Assembly: GCF_000236785.1 (NCBI RefSeq)
Contig: NZ_AGUF01000052.1
Location: 202,143-266,142 of the forward strand
Direction: 5' to 3'
DNA: 64,000 nt
Source: Achromobacter arsenitoxydans SY8
GTDB taxonomy: Bacteria > Pseudomonadota > Gammaproteobacteria > Burkholderiales > Burkholderiaceae_B
Part shown: piece by piece, positions 10,801 through 17,743 of the stretch
How positions within the stretch are numbered: position 1 is the first letter of the stretch
Layout of the letters: the number at the start of each line of letters is the position of its first letter
Translations under genes and position numbers: made by a program
Notes under the pieces: generated by a model
Told to the model about the DNA's origin: nothing
Seen by the model: only the letters and a program-made list of their open reading frames with translations
Database searches by the model: none

Positions 10801-12986
10801 CTCAGCGAATCGCCTTCGTTGATCTCTGCCTGCGTGTAGCTTCCCTGGTAGGCCTCATCCAGCAACACCTGGTAGTTGATTGTCGCGCGCGTTGCCGATT
10901 GACGCGTGTCATCACTGGCGATGTCGCCGATCAGCCCATCCATGCTCAAGCCGGCCTTTGCAATCGAGGCTGCCAGGTCGAAGACAATCTGCGTACCTGC
11001 TGCTGTCTTGCTGCCCAGGGTGTACTCGAGCGCGACGGTGTATTGCTGGCCGTCCTGGGTGAAGGTCATGACCGGTGTTCCGGTGAAGGTCAGGCCGTCG
11101 CCCAAGGTGTCGGTGATCGTCAGGCTGCCCTGCCCCAGGTCGGATTTGCCGATGGCGAAGTAATCGGAAAGCGTAACGTCGTACTGGTAACCCAGCACAT
11201 CGCCTGGCGAGAGGCCGGTGGCGCCGTTGTCGGAGTCTATCTCCGAGGTTTTGTGCAGGGCGACCGACTTCGCTGTAAACGAAACGGCCTCGCCGCGCCC
11301 GGCTACCGGAATCCACGGCGACACGGCGGGCACATCCCGCGGATCCAGCGGCGTCCATTCGCCGGTCGAAAACGCCTGCGCAACGTCGACTTGGCGTGGC
11401 GCGCCGCTGGCAAGGTCCAATACGCGTTCGCCGGTCGCCGTGGTGTCCGCGACGAAGAAACGCACCAGCGTGTCGGAAGGCGCGCTTAACGTCCCATACG
11501 TGATGACATAGGAAGTGACGTAGGGCTTGAGCGCCAGCGCGGTGTTGATAGCCGCCGGTTCCGTCAATTCCCTGCCGTCCGAGAGCGTCAACCGCGTCAG
11601 CGTGCCGCCGCTCCCAGGGGTAATGTCCAATACCCGGATGCTCTCGGGCAATTGCTGCACCACCACCACGTTCTGCAGCGTCTGCCCGGGCGCGGGCGTG
11701 GCAGTGACGGTCAACGTATGTGGGTAGTTCTCGCCGGTGACCGTCTCGCCCTCGGTCATGTCCAGCGATTGCGTTACCTCGAAGGGGGTTGACCTAAGAA
11801 CGAACACCTGCCAATCACTAGCAAGGATAGAAGGATCCTGCTGCGGGTTATCCAGCGAATCATTCCCGTACTGGAAGCCGGCGCGCAAGCTGACGTTGTG
11901 ATCCTGATTCACGTCCGCAAGCGGACTCATGCGCAGCGTGATGTCGACCGCAATAGACGGCTGATCCTTGCCGAACCCCGCATAGGGCAAAGCCAGGACG
12001 ACCAATTGATCACCCGGCCGATATCCGTACTGCGACGCTTGCAGAACAATGGGATTTCCATTCGCATCGCGCGCGAACGGGTGCGCGGCGGTTCCATCGG
12101 CGCCAAAGGTCACAACAGAACCATTGAGCGTGATTCCCGCCGTTGTGGCAGAAACGAAGCTGACCCCATCGTCTCCGTCGTAACCCGTGGCAGGAATCAG
12201 GATATCGACGAACGGCGCATAGCCGTCCTGAGTCGATGGGTTGCTGACAATGGCGCGGATCTGCGCCGTGTCGCCCAGCAGGATGTCCGCGCTGCTGCTG
12301 CCCAGGGAAAGCGTGGGTGTGGCATCGGCCAACAGGCCGTCATAAGCCGCCAGCGCCGCGGCGCCAATCTGCAATTCGCTTTCGATCGCGCCGGAGCTGA
12401 TCTCCAATGTCCAGTCGCCACCGGCGGCTGGATTGCCAGTGTCGTTGGTGGACGCGGCAACATCCGCGCCTGTGGCTTGAGCCAACCCTTCGACCAGCGC
12501 TTGTCCGGCGGCATTGGCGCCCGTGTCACACCCGTACAGCAAGATGTCGGCGCTTCCGCGCAGGTGAGCGCTCCACCCGGCCGTACGCTGCAAATCGGGT
12601 GACTCAGCGCTTAGTACGCTGTTGCCCAGCGTCATCTGACCCGGGGCGCCATGTCCGAGAATCTGGATCGAATCCGCTGTGCCCAACGCCTCAAGCGCCT
12701 GCCGTACGGCAGCTACACCGTCCTGGGCGGGCTGCACGATCAAAACCTTGGTCCCGGGCGTAGCACTGTCGGCCAGCGCCTGAGCGCCAGCCAGTCGTCC
12801 GTCGATGACCAGCAAGTTCTTGCTGGCCGCGTGCGGCGCAGGCGCATCGTTGGCATCGCCTTCGCTCGCTTGGGCGTCGGTATGCTGGCGATCGGCCGCC
12901 ACTGCAGCGGCAGCGTCGTACAGCAGTCGCGGTTCCAGCGCCAAGGTCCGGGATACAGGGCGGAAGCGATGCGAATCGTTCATCAT
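1821..12986 (-). CDS. Giant DUF4347/VCBS-repeat secreted protein (adhesin-like)
   Basis: This is a 3721-residue protein with no Sec signal. Residues 17-22 carry an LEPR-type N-terminal motif. Residues about 56-215 are a DUF4347 domain, with His112 in a GHGAPG loop and Cys153 in YGCDTG. From about 220 to 1825 run DUF11/isopeptide-like repeats, then an SdrD-B-like domain (about 1830-1910) and a cadherin-like domain (about 1950-2090). Eleven VCBS-like repeats of about 130 residues follow (about 2090-3535), each with GNVLxNDxDVD, YGxLxxxxDGSYxY and FTYxxxDxxG blocks. The last about 185 residues are unique; I saw no RTX nonapeptides. It probably sits on the surface or is released through the coupled TolC-like channel. 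SD-like AAGGGGACC precedes the ATG at 12986. Adhesion is inferred from architecture only. Confidence 0.9.
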   Translation of the reverse strand: MMNDSHRFRPVSRTLALEPRLLYDAAAAVAADRQHTDAQASEGDANDAPAPHAASKNLLVIDGRLAGAQALADSATPGTKVLIVQPAQDGVAAVRQALEALGTADSIQILGHGAPGQMTLGNSVLSAESPDLQRTAGWSAHLRGSADILLYGCDTGANAAGQALVEGLAQATGADVAASTNDTGNPAAGGDWTLEISSGAIESELQIGAAALAAYDGLLADATPTLSLGSSSADILLGDTAQIRAIVSNPSTQDGYAPFVDILIPATGYDGDDGVSFVSATTAGITLNGSVVTFGADGTAAHPFARDANGNPIVLQASQYGYRPGDQLVVLALPYAGFGKDQPSIAVDITLRMSPLADVNQDHNVSLRAGFQYGNDSLDNPQQDPSILASDWQVFVLRSTPFEVTQSLDMTEGETVTGENYPHTLTVTATPAPGQTLQNVVVVQQLPESIRVLDITPGSGGTLTRLTLSDGRELTEPAAINTALALKPYVTSYVITYGTLSAPSDTLVRFFVADTTATGERVLDLASGAPRQVDVAQAFSTGEWTPLDPRDVPAVSPWIPVAGRGEAVSFTAKSVALHKTSEIDSDNGATGLSPGDVLGYQYDVTLSDYFAIGKSDLGQGSLTITDTLGDGLTFTGTPVMTFTQDGQQYTVALEYTLGSKTAAGTQIVFDLAASIAKAGLSMDGLIGDIASDDTRQSATRATINYQVLLDEAYQGSYTQAEINEGDSLSNSALLAGTIIQSRLNVGALQSDGSSVTVSVPTGNVDIGVFQVNGSTVPPSYELQPGDVVTFVLGYDLQTGDYENLKLTAFLPEPVFDPAGSWAMGIGDHRWSYSLQDTHPGTVVSVSSAAGGALVFDFGSFAMQGDPSGQNRIEVLFTLRVSDDPFADQRSITVLGQSTQQTTVDHTQLVDTANVLIQSVAEPVLTIGHGVVGASGGTVSGATGSWNPPGSTGAGFSGSITDLASLEGSVAGMDAGDIMRLATGIENTGGGGAFDVSVDLQLPPGLAFLGGSADTANLRIARGDGSVLVLGQDYSISGTTITFLDANGQATLLAGRVGTAADDNGQNMVVITYDVVASSTLAASSTLQSTAVLTHYASTEGGTDFTPTDLTDTADAQSAAPVVTKGYAGGSLDPSDSSATHTSGSNLVIGERMLYDIVVTLPEGSTQNLRLSDLIPDGFALDLSFGTGGYQLITQAALSGSLTENFAGVVSVASVSGSGGTLGANGVDLLLSFSASSALANNDTADNSFVVRLGLIATNVTGNQAGRTVTNDAALTYTDPDGDTPNSAASLDRNVASTGGLPAVTIVEPTLTISHTAVTTGSRVGVDRGDEITYTITLGNGSTASDVDAYDVRLTDVLPTELSGVQIIGVTLYGGATLTGGDFVIQNGVLQLSPDAKLDIPKGATLVLQFKGTLNDTTGTAGKVDNVATVQWTSLDGANAGERTGADGNLASGVLNDYRLVSTLSEDVAASGTISHVGGLADTTGGTPTTADPQDVAIGEIVHYRVALLVPEGNQPDAAVQVYLPPGLTFMNDGSAMLGFLANALSNGSPGLTTDLAGLFASGSPYIDGGVPDKASTLLNPDLSGVSAQGVLNTSAIDTSNPRMIVLRLGNLVNLNQDDDFEGLYFEFNARVDNAAGVAAGAQLDVHADFLSGSDVRFGTQTITERIVEPNIDNVQKSVVGFDPGAGGTVGVVDYVVGFSNSGSATAYDVVLTDTLPAGGQNLIVTGLTLNGVTYAPGAYPAGVTVVVNTGTVTVSLETLGAGDTVSLAYNAELPNNVALADTTATLTYTSLPNSFQSFAGTQVGAAGSVGGERTGSGAGPNDYLDGDAAGVSRIDGTLWNDTDSAGTSATPDGPVLAGQTVTLTWAGADNDLSTAGDNSTWTTTTDINGYYYFGVLGSGVFRVDAPASITVTGPTGVVTPRIDSDSASPTGTVQVQFGDLGALAAGNVGYVERNDGPVNSVPGLQSLDEDTTLAITGVSISDPDAGAGLMQVTLSVLHGGLTLTLGSVELTAGAMGSGTLQLRGSQAALNAALGTLVYAPGANYNGSERLTILTEDLGQRGDADGDGTPFEPADDNLADTDTVDITVVAVNDAPAGADDVDRAVEAGGVRNDTPGVDPAGNVLDNDLDVDIQTNGDILTVTQATGAGGTVLVDPLAGEVPVAGLYGTLFINADGGYRYVVNNADPVVQALLASSAPLTDTFSYTLRDTGLLSSSAQLVITLTGANDAPDAVNDAGAAQEKGGTANDTGGSPASGNVLDNDSDVDNGDTRSVTLARSQTPTGPGPTQSIPADTTSADGGLVTGLYGVLRLGADGSYVYTVDDSNATVQALNQGDVLQETFEYLATDAGGLNAVASLVITISGANDNPVAVDNLGEGYTAEVDVANSTVIGVPRNPQGNVIADSYTVNDPALLDSDVDNDMATAVVNSIGPEGGAQEAVLAGVEKTLNGQYGVLRMNSDGSYTYEIDSLNAALVALGPDDSIDERFVYGLQDADGGQSSAVLVIRIHGLSDQPVASDTVAIAQEQGGVGNATPGRTASGDVTQNDIDPDADPLTVTGARTGSEAGGGAMLPIGAPIVGQYGSLTLNSDGTFSYALNEMDPVVQALRTAGNTLVDVFTYTVSDPGNLSDQAELRIRILGQNDAPVASNDTDEATEAGGTSNTSGGRPAIGNVLTNDNDVDSAANGERLSVAGARAGDASGGAVPDATGSAIVIAGSYGALTLLADGSYVYTVDNANPSVQALPAGVSIFEDFTYKVRDVGGLESSAVLRITITGTDDAPQSVAQAITAMEKGGTGNDTGGLDPTGNLLPAAGTDPDTGDTLSIAGFNAGQPGAGAAMQAAGTTVQGRFGTLRIDADGTYAYVVDNSLASVQALRLSSDTLVEYFTFRLSDAAGLTSDGQLTVTITGADDAPVARNDTGGAKEAGGTNNNTPGSPAMGNVLINDTDVDSGDRKSVSAVQNSQAAAGIVGGASAGLYGSLFLQADGSYRYEVNDALTAVQQLRAGQSLVETYVYTVRDLAGQTHTATLTITIAGSYDAPVAVDDTDTATPATSVSPASDAGGNVLLNDTDVDAGDTKAVNGIREGAGIAGLTAVTGSTPVRVDGLYGWLDIATDGSYSYHADETNEAVAALDVGQTLVEVFTYRVVDGGGLASHAQLNITIQGVNDPPLANPVVGIAVEQGMRDNQPFPGRDPVGDVTLRNTDAEGEAVTVVGIRTGPAIGGGTAGTVGAVLRGTYGDLIVNDDGSYSYVLDNTLPAVEQLRLVRDTLRDVFTYTISDSGGLQDSATLVILILGQNDTPVAIDDAAAAVEAGGVNNAELGVDPTGNVLANDTDVDAGDARSVVAVGMGSATPGAVGQIAGLYGTLIMGANGDYQYVVDNSNAVVQALRTPSETLTEVFTYTMRDADGALAQARLIVTISGRDDTPQARDDTAYVDDASGPPVVQGNVLGNDSDVDGGDAISVIGIRPEQGGAQAGQIGQTLAGRYGTIVMNADGSYRYEIDLTNPEVQAARGRGSILEDPFIYTVSDLAGNQSEARLTIVLTLDADYVAPPNPYALFGQETERAFHTDLRVDPVVYVTPTVRDTLAFERYLDASIRGQRPALGMPPEITLESQAADLGQDHETPLSRTVQALQWQARYQDACLQTRYANVFLSADGLLRDDSVFTYKELRLPQDSRSDRADERGEPSRRGAESFSGQIRANASGSWREHWAADDEASAVATERGTI

Positions 12987-13480
12987 TCACGGTCCCCTTC
13001 GATGCACGATTGCCTTGCCTGCATCGACTTATACCGATTCGATATTTGACAGCGCAGGGCCAAGCCTCGCGGGCGCAGCGCCCTTAGTGCGAAGCGACAA
13101 GTTATCGGGAAAGCTGAACTGAAAGTGGCGGAGAGTCGCCAGGGGCACGCGCCGCTAGTGCAAAGAAGCAGAGGGATTTCGTTGCTGTGTACGAAAGTTG
13201 TTGCCACATACGGCACCTCTAGCGCAATTCGTTGAGCATAGATAAAGCAAAACGTCCAAGTCACACACTTGTAGTGCAAACATACAGCACTAAAGTAGCG
13301 GAATGGATGATGCAATCTTGGCAAAGGTGACGCATCCTGTACAGCACATTCTGCAAATTTGCGACATGCGTTGCTAATGATTTATTTGTGAGTCGATGTG
13401 TATCTTTCTGCCGCAAACATAGCGACCAAACAGCCGGGTCCGCGTGACGGTCAGATCGCAGGCTGCGCTTGTCGTCCGTC
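12987..13480. promoter_or_regulatory. Upstream region of the giant-protein operon
   Basis: This 494-bp gap holds no convincing gene. It is AT-richer than its surroundings and must carry the promoter of the minus-strand secretion operon. Four copies of a TAGYGCRAW motif lie at 13085, 13156, 13220 and 13272, and the last belongs to a perfect dyad. No clear -35/-10 pair could be fixed by eye. Confidence 0.5.
13272..13292. promoter_or_regulatory. Perfect dyad TAGTGC-N9-GCACTA, candidate operator
   Basis: The two half sites TAGTGC (13272-13277) and GCACTA (13287-13292) are perfect inverted repeats with a 9-bp spacer. Flanking ACTT is also mirrored with one extra base on the left. The dyad lies about 285 bp upstream of the giant gene start. 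The binding protein is unknown. Confidence 0.4.
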
Positions 13481-16000
13481 TCAGCGGCTTTCGGTGCCAG
13501 CCATGAACCAGCGCAGATAGGGGTTGCTCTGCGCCAGTTGGTTCAATGCGGCGGCATTTCGGCCCCACTCTTCCCTATTGCCCGCATAAGCCGCCAGCCC
13601 GGTGCGATACAGCAGATCCAGAATGCCTCGCTCGCGCTCGATCGCGGCCATCAATGACTGAGGGGGGGAATTCAGCGGGGGATCGCCGCGCAGCGTCAGC
13701 AAGGCCGGAAGCGTGTGCAGGATCTCTCGAGGTCTGACCCACGGGGCATACTCGATTGCCGGAAGATCGTCCGTGACAGGGGCCACGTCCCCGGCGAAGC
13801 GCGCTAATCCTTCCCGGTCCGTTATCCAGGTCGCCAGCAGCGCCGCAGGCGTGGCGACCCCCACGTCCGCCAGGGCCTGGCCCAATTGCGGCTGAGCCAT
13901 GCGCGCTGCGATCCGTGAGGCATCCAGCGGCATGGACTGCATGGATCCGACAAGCAGCATCTCGTGCAATTCAGTTGTCCATAACGTCGCGTGCGGAAAG
14001 ACCGCGATGAAACTGGCTACCAGGGCTCGCGTATCGTCGAGGTTCTGCGTCGGCAACGGCAGCCATTGCGCCACGACGCCCTGCGGATTCAGGCGCCCGG
14101 CAGCCAGTTGGTAAAAGTCGCGCGAATACAGGTTCACCACGCCGGCCGCTGAAGGTGGCGGCGGCTCCAGGGTAATCAAGTCGTAGAGATCATGGCTGAC
14201 AAGCAGTTCGCGTCGCCCGTCGCGCAGGCGTCGATCCAGACCAGGGTCGACACTGGCGTCATAGCTGCCTTTGAACAAGGGGCCTGCCTGCACGACGGCT
14301 GGCACCAGTTCCGCGACCACGCGGCGATCCAGCCCGGGAAACCGCGACAGAGCGCCGGCGGTAATGCCTGTGCCATAGCCGATCACCAGCGCCGATCGTG
14401 GTTCTCCGGCATGGACGACCAGCGGCAACAGCGCCTGCAGGCGCATGTAACGCAGCGACGGCATCGCATCGCCCGAGTTGGATACGCCCTGGATGTAGAG
14501 CCGGCGGAAGCGCTGCCCGCCCTCCCCGCGCTCGACGACCGCGACGGTGCCGCCGCGGCTTTCGTCGTAGAACACCAGCCTGCCTTCCTTGGCGCCGGGC
14601 AGTTGCCGCGCCAGATGATCGGCCGGCAGGGCCCAGCCCAGAATCAGGACGGATCCCAGGAGCGCCGCGGTTACCGCCCGCGCCATGGGCGTGGACCGCC
14701 AGGCCGCCGCGATGCCAATGGCGCACGCAGCCGCTGCCAGGACGACAAGGCCGCGCACCGTACCCACGCGCGGCAACAGCACGAATGCCACAAACAAGGT
14801 GCCGGCGATTCCGCCCAGCGTATTGCCCGCGAGGACCAGCCCCGCGCCCTGTCCACGCCGGGCGGGAGGCGCGGCAATACGCAGCACGGCCGGAAACGCG
14901 GCCCCCAGCAGCAAGGTGGGCGCCAGCACAACTACCGACGCGACGACGGCAAAGCGGGCGCTCATGCCCGCCAGGCCGCTATCTGTCCAGCCCCACACCG
15001 CAGCCTCGGCCATCGACTGCGCCTTGATCAGCCACGGACCCAGCAGCGCCAGTTCCAGCAATGCCGCCACGCCGGCCCCCGCGATCAAAAGCGCAAACAC
15101 GCGCCAAGGGTCGCGCACGCGGTGTTCCCAACGCGCGTACAGCGCAGCGCCCAGCGCCAGTCCGGCCAGGTAGACCGCGAGAACCACGGAGAAAGCGAAG
15201 GCGCGCGTGCTCATGAAAGGCACGACCATCTGCGACCACAGCACTTCATAGCCCATCGCGATCGCGCCAGCCGCGCCGTACAGCCCGATGGCCGCCCATG
15301 CATCGCGCGGAAGCGCCGCCGTTTCGGCGGGCTCGGCCGAAAGCGCTGTCGGCGTTTGCCGCTGCAGCGCCCAGGCGCCGGCAGCGGCGGCCAGATTCAA
15401 GCCCGCTGCTGCGCAAGCCGTGTTGAACACGCCGTAGGCCGGGATCAGCACGAAGGCGGGAAGCAAGGCGCCAAGAATGGCGCCCGCCGTATTGGCGGCA
15501 TACAGGACCCCTCCCGCCCGACCGACCTGGCCGGCGCCGCAGGCGCGCAGCAGCACCGGCAAAGTGCCTCCCATCAACATCGGGGGAATCGCTACCAGCG
15601 CCATCACAACCAGCCAGGCGAGCCAGGGCCACGACTGCTCGGCGCGTGCGAATGCCGGCGCGCCATGCGCCAACGCCCACGTCACGGCGAGGGCCAGCAC
15701 GGCCACCCCCAGTTCGATGCCCGCATACAGCCGCAACGGCTGCGAGCTTCGATCCGCCACCCGGCCCAGCCACGCGCTGCCTGCTGCCAGCCCCAGAAAG
15801 AACGCGCTGACGGCAACGGCGATGGCGTGGACTTCCACGCCGACAATCAGCGAGAGCTGCTTGATCCAGAGGATCTGGAAAATCAACGAGGCCATGCCGG
15901 ACGCAAACAGCAGGCCAGCCGCTGCCCACAGGCCCGCCCCTTGCTTCGTCCGCGTGCCGGCCGCCGCCGGAACCGCCGTGAATCGCAGTGATGAACGCAT
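13481..16000 (-). CDS. Fused membrane protein / spermidine synthase-like protein
   Basis: This 839-residue protein has about 12-14 hydrophobic helices over roughly residues 25-480. A soluble Rossmann-type domain resembling spermidine synthase follows, with the nucleotide loop VIGYGTGITAG. The family is annotated as fused MFS/spermidine synthase. The segment that carries the catalytic Asp in true polyamine synthases reads LITLEPPPP here, so spermidine synthesis should not be assumed. It starts 75 bp downstream of the sulfatase on the same strand and is probably the last gene of that operon. SD GGAGAG precedes the ATG. Substrate and role are unknown. Confidence 0.8.
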   Translation of the reverse strand: MRSSLRFTAVPAAAGTRTKQGAGLWAAAGLLFASGMASLIFQILWIKQLSLIVGVEVHAIAVAVSAFFLGLAAGSAWLGRVADRSSQPLRLYAGIELGVAVLALAVTWALAHGAPAFARAEQSWPWLAWLVVMALVAIPPMLMGGTLPVLLRACGAGQVGRAGGVLYAANTAGAILGALLPAFVLIPAYGVFNTACAAAGLNLAAAAGAWALQRQTPTALSAEPAETAALPRDAWAAIGLYGAAGAIAMGYEVLWSQMVVPFMSTRAFAFSVVLAVYLAGLALGAALYARWEHRVRDPWRVFALLIAGAGVAALLELALLGPWLIKAQSMAEAAVWGWTDSGLAGMSARFAVVASVVVLAPTLLLGAAFPAVLRIAAPPARRGQGAGLVLAGNTLGGIAGTLFVAFVLLPRVGTVRGLVVLAAAACAIGIAAAWRSTPMARAVTAALLGSVLILGWALPADHLARQLPGAKEGRLVFYDESRGGTVAVVERGEGGQRFRRLYIQGVSNSGDAMPSLRYMRLQALLPLVVHAGEPRSALVIGYGTGITAGALSRFPGLDRRVVAELVPAVVQAGPLFKGSYDASVDPGLDRRLRDGRRELLVSHDLYDLITLEPPPPSAAGVVNLYSRDFYQLAAGRLNPQGVVAQWLPLPTQNLDDTRALVASFIAVFPHATLWTTELHEMLLVGSMQSMPLDASRIAARMAQPQLGQALADVGVATPAALLATWITDREGLARFAGDVAPVTDDLPAIEYAPWVRPREILHTLPALLTLRGDPPLNSPPQSLMAAIERERGILDLLYRTGLAAYAGNREEWGRNAAALNQLAQSNPYLRWFMAGTESR

Positions 16001-16074
16001 ACGCTACCGCTCTCCGACATCGGCCAGGCGCGACGGACTTGCCGCCCGCCGCACCTGGCCCTATTTGCCCCGCC

Positions 16075-17697
16075 TTACTTGCCCTGCTTCCTTGACGCCT
16101 CTTCGAACTGCTTTGCGATTGCGCGATCCACTTCTTCCTGAACCTGGTCCACGCTGAACGTGGCAGGCCGCTGGCTGGGCGGATATTCGAGGAACGTCTT
16201 GAGGAACTCGCCCGCCTTCATCGACGCGATCAGCGGCAGGTAGTCGTTCTTGACCAGCCAGTCGTAATACTGATTGGAGACGACATCTGCGCGCTCGTAC
16301 GGATCCATGCGCAGGTTGAACAGCTTCGGCACCCGCAGGCAGACGAACGGGTCTTTCCAGACGGCGAAGCCGCCGGGCGCCTGTTGTTCGCAGAAGACCG
16401 CCTTCCAGTTCTGGTAGCGCATTGCAACCAGCATGCCGTCGTCATTGAAGTAGTAGAAGTCTTCTCGGGCGCTGTCCGGCGTCTTGCCGGTCAGGTATTC
16501 AAGCTGGTTGTAGCCGTCCAGGTGAACCTTGTAGCTCTTGCCCGCCCCGTTGGGTGTCCAGCCTTTCAGCAGCCGCTGCTTGACGTCCTGGTCGCCGACT
16601 GCCGCGAGCAGCGTCGGAAACCAGTCCAGTCCCGACACCATGCCTGTCTTGACCTCGCCTGCGGGAATGTGGCCCGGCCAGCGGATCATCGCGGGGACCC
16701 GGTACGCGCCCTCCCAGTTCGAGTTCTTCTCGTTGCGGAACGGCGTTGTGGCGGCGTCCGGCCAACTGAACTGATTGGGCCCGTTGTCGGTCGTGTAGAT
16801 GACGATGGTGTTGTCGGCGATACCCAGGTCGTCCAGTTTCTTGAGCAGCTTGCCCACGTCCTGGTCATGCTCCCACATGCCATCCGCGTAATCATTGCCC
16901 GGCATGCCGCTCTTACCCTTGTGCTCCGGCCGGATATGGGTGTACACGTGCATGCGCGTCGTGTTCATCCAAACGAAGAACGGCTTCTCGCCTTTGCCGT
17001 GCTTGTCCAGGTAGTCGAGCGCGGCGCCCACTGTTTCGTCGTCGATGGTCTCCATGCGTTTGGCAGTCAACGCACCCGTATCCTCGATCTTGCCGTCGGC
17101 GCTCGCCTTGATGACGCCCCGTGGCTGGTAGCTCTTGATGATGGGGTCGTTGGAGTTCTTGGGCCAGTACGGACGCTCGGGCTCCTCTTCGGCATTCAGG
17201 TGATAGAGATTGCCGAAGAACTGGTCGAAGCCGTGCTTGGTCGGCAGGTATTCGTCTCGGTCTCCGAGGTGATTCTTGCCGAACTGCGCCGTGGCGTAGC
17301 CATGGGACTTCAGCGCCTGGGCGATCGTGATGTCCCGGTCCTGCAAGCCCACGGGCGCCCCGGGCATCCCCACTTTGGACAGCCCGGTACGGCGCGCCAC
17401 CTGGCCGGTGATGAAGGTGGAGCGTCCCGCGGTGCAACTGTTCTCGGCGTAGTAGTCCGTGAAGATCAGCCCTTCCTTGGCAATGCGGTCGATGTTCGGC
17501 GTGGTGTAGCCGACGACGCCCTTGCCGTATGCGCTGATGTTGGTCTGGCCGATATCATCGCCAAATATGACGAGTATGTTCGGCTTCTTACCCGAATCCT
17601 GGGCCTTGGCCGGCGTGCTCTGGGCATGCGCTGCGCCCATGAGCGCAAGCCCGCTTGCGGCCACCAGCGCCGCGCCTATCCATCCTTTTGCTCTCAT
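16075..17697 (-). CDS. Exported type I sulfatase (arylsulfatase family)
   Basis: This 540-residue enzyme has a Sec signal peptide (cleavage near GAAHAQ, residue 26). Metal-binding Asp47-Asp48 sit in ILVIFGDD. The sulfatase signature is SCTAGRS with Cys88 as the residue to be oxidised to formylglycine (C-x-A-x-R). The later GKNHLGD and TTDNGP blocks are also present, so the active site looks complete. It hydrolyses a sulfate ester in the periplasm; the substrate cannot be read from sequence. SD GGAGAG lies 5 bp before the ATG. It is downstream of the HAD lipoprotein gene and in line with the FGE at the head of the run, which is the enzyme type needed to activate it. Confidence 0.92.
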   Translation of the reverse strand: MRAKGWIGAALVAASGLALMGAAHAQSTPAKAQDSGKKPNILVIFGDDIGQTNISAYGKGVVGYTTPNIDRIAKEGLIFTDYYAENSCTAGRSTFITGQVARRTGLSKVGMPGAPVGLQDRDITIAQALKSHGYATAQFGKNHLGDRDEYLPTKHGFDQFFGNLYHLNAEEEPERPYWPKNSNDPIIKSYQPRGVIKASADGKIEDTGALTAKRMETIDDETVGAALDYLDKHGKGEKPFFVWMNTTRMHVYTHIRPEHKGKSGMPGNDYADGMWEHDQDVGKLLKKLDDLGIADNTIVIYTTDNGPNQFSWPDAATTPFRNEKNSNWEGAYRVPAMIRWPGHIPAGEVKTGMVSGLDWFPTLLAAVGDQDVKQRLLKGWTPNGAGKSYKVHLDGYNQLEYLTGKTPDSAREDFYYFNDDGMLVAMRYQNWKAVFCEQQAPGGFAVWKDPFVCLRVPKLFNLRMDPYERADVVSNQYYDWLVKNDYLPLIASMKAGEFLKTFLEYPPSQRPATFSVDQVQEEVDRAIAKQFEEASRKQGK

Positions 17698-17710
17698 TGC
17701 TGCTCTCCTT

Positions 17711-17724
17711 GCCCGCGAGCGGGC
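17711..17724 (-). other. Short GC hairpin before the sulfatase ribosome-binding site
   Basis: GCCCG/CGGGC with a 4-base loop lies between the HAD gene stop and the sulfatase SD. It is part of a 13-mer, CGCGAGCGGGCTC, that also occurs at 28803-28815 beside the second sulfatase. It could be an RNA processing or weak attenuating element. Confidence 0.35.
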
Positions 17725-17743
17725 TCCTGGTCGACAGAAACAA

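Noticed and set aside
1821-12986. RTX calcium-binding nonapeptides in the giant protein
   Set aside because: GD-rich stretches are parts of VCBS repeats (DVDxGD); I found no GGxGxDxUx arrays.
12983-13324. 113-residue minus-strand frame just upstream of the giant gene, overlapping its start
   Set aside because: No ribosome site, odd Cys/His/Phe-rich composition and it spans the putative regulatory dyad.
13481-16000. Naming the gene speE (spermidine synthase)
   Set aside because: The catalytic Asp region is altered and a large membrane domain is fused, so the reaction cannot be claimed.
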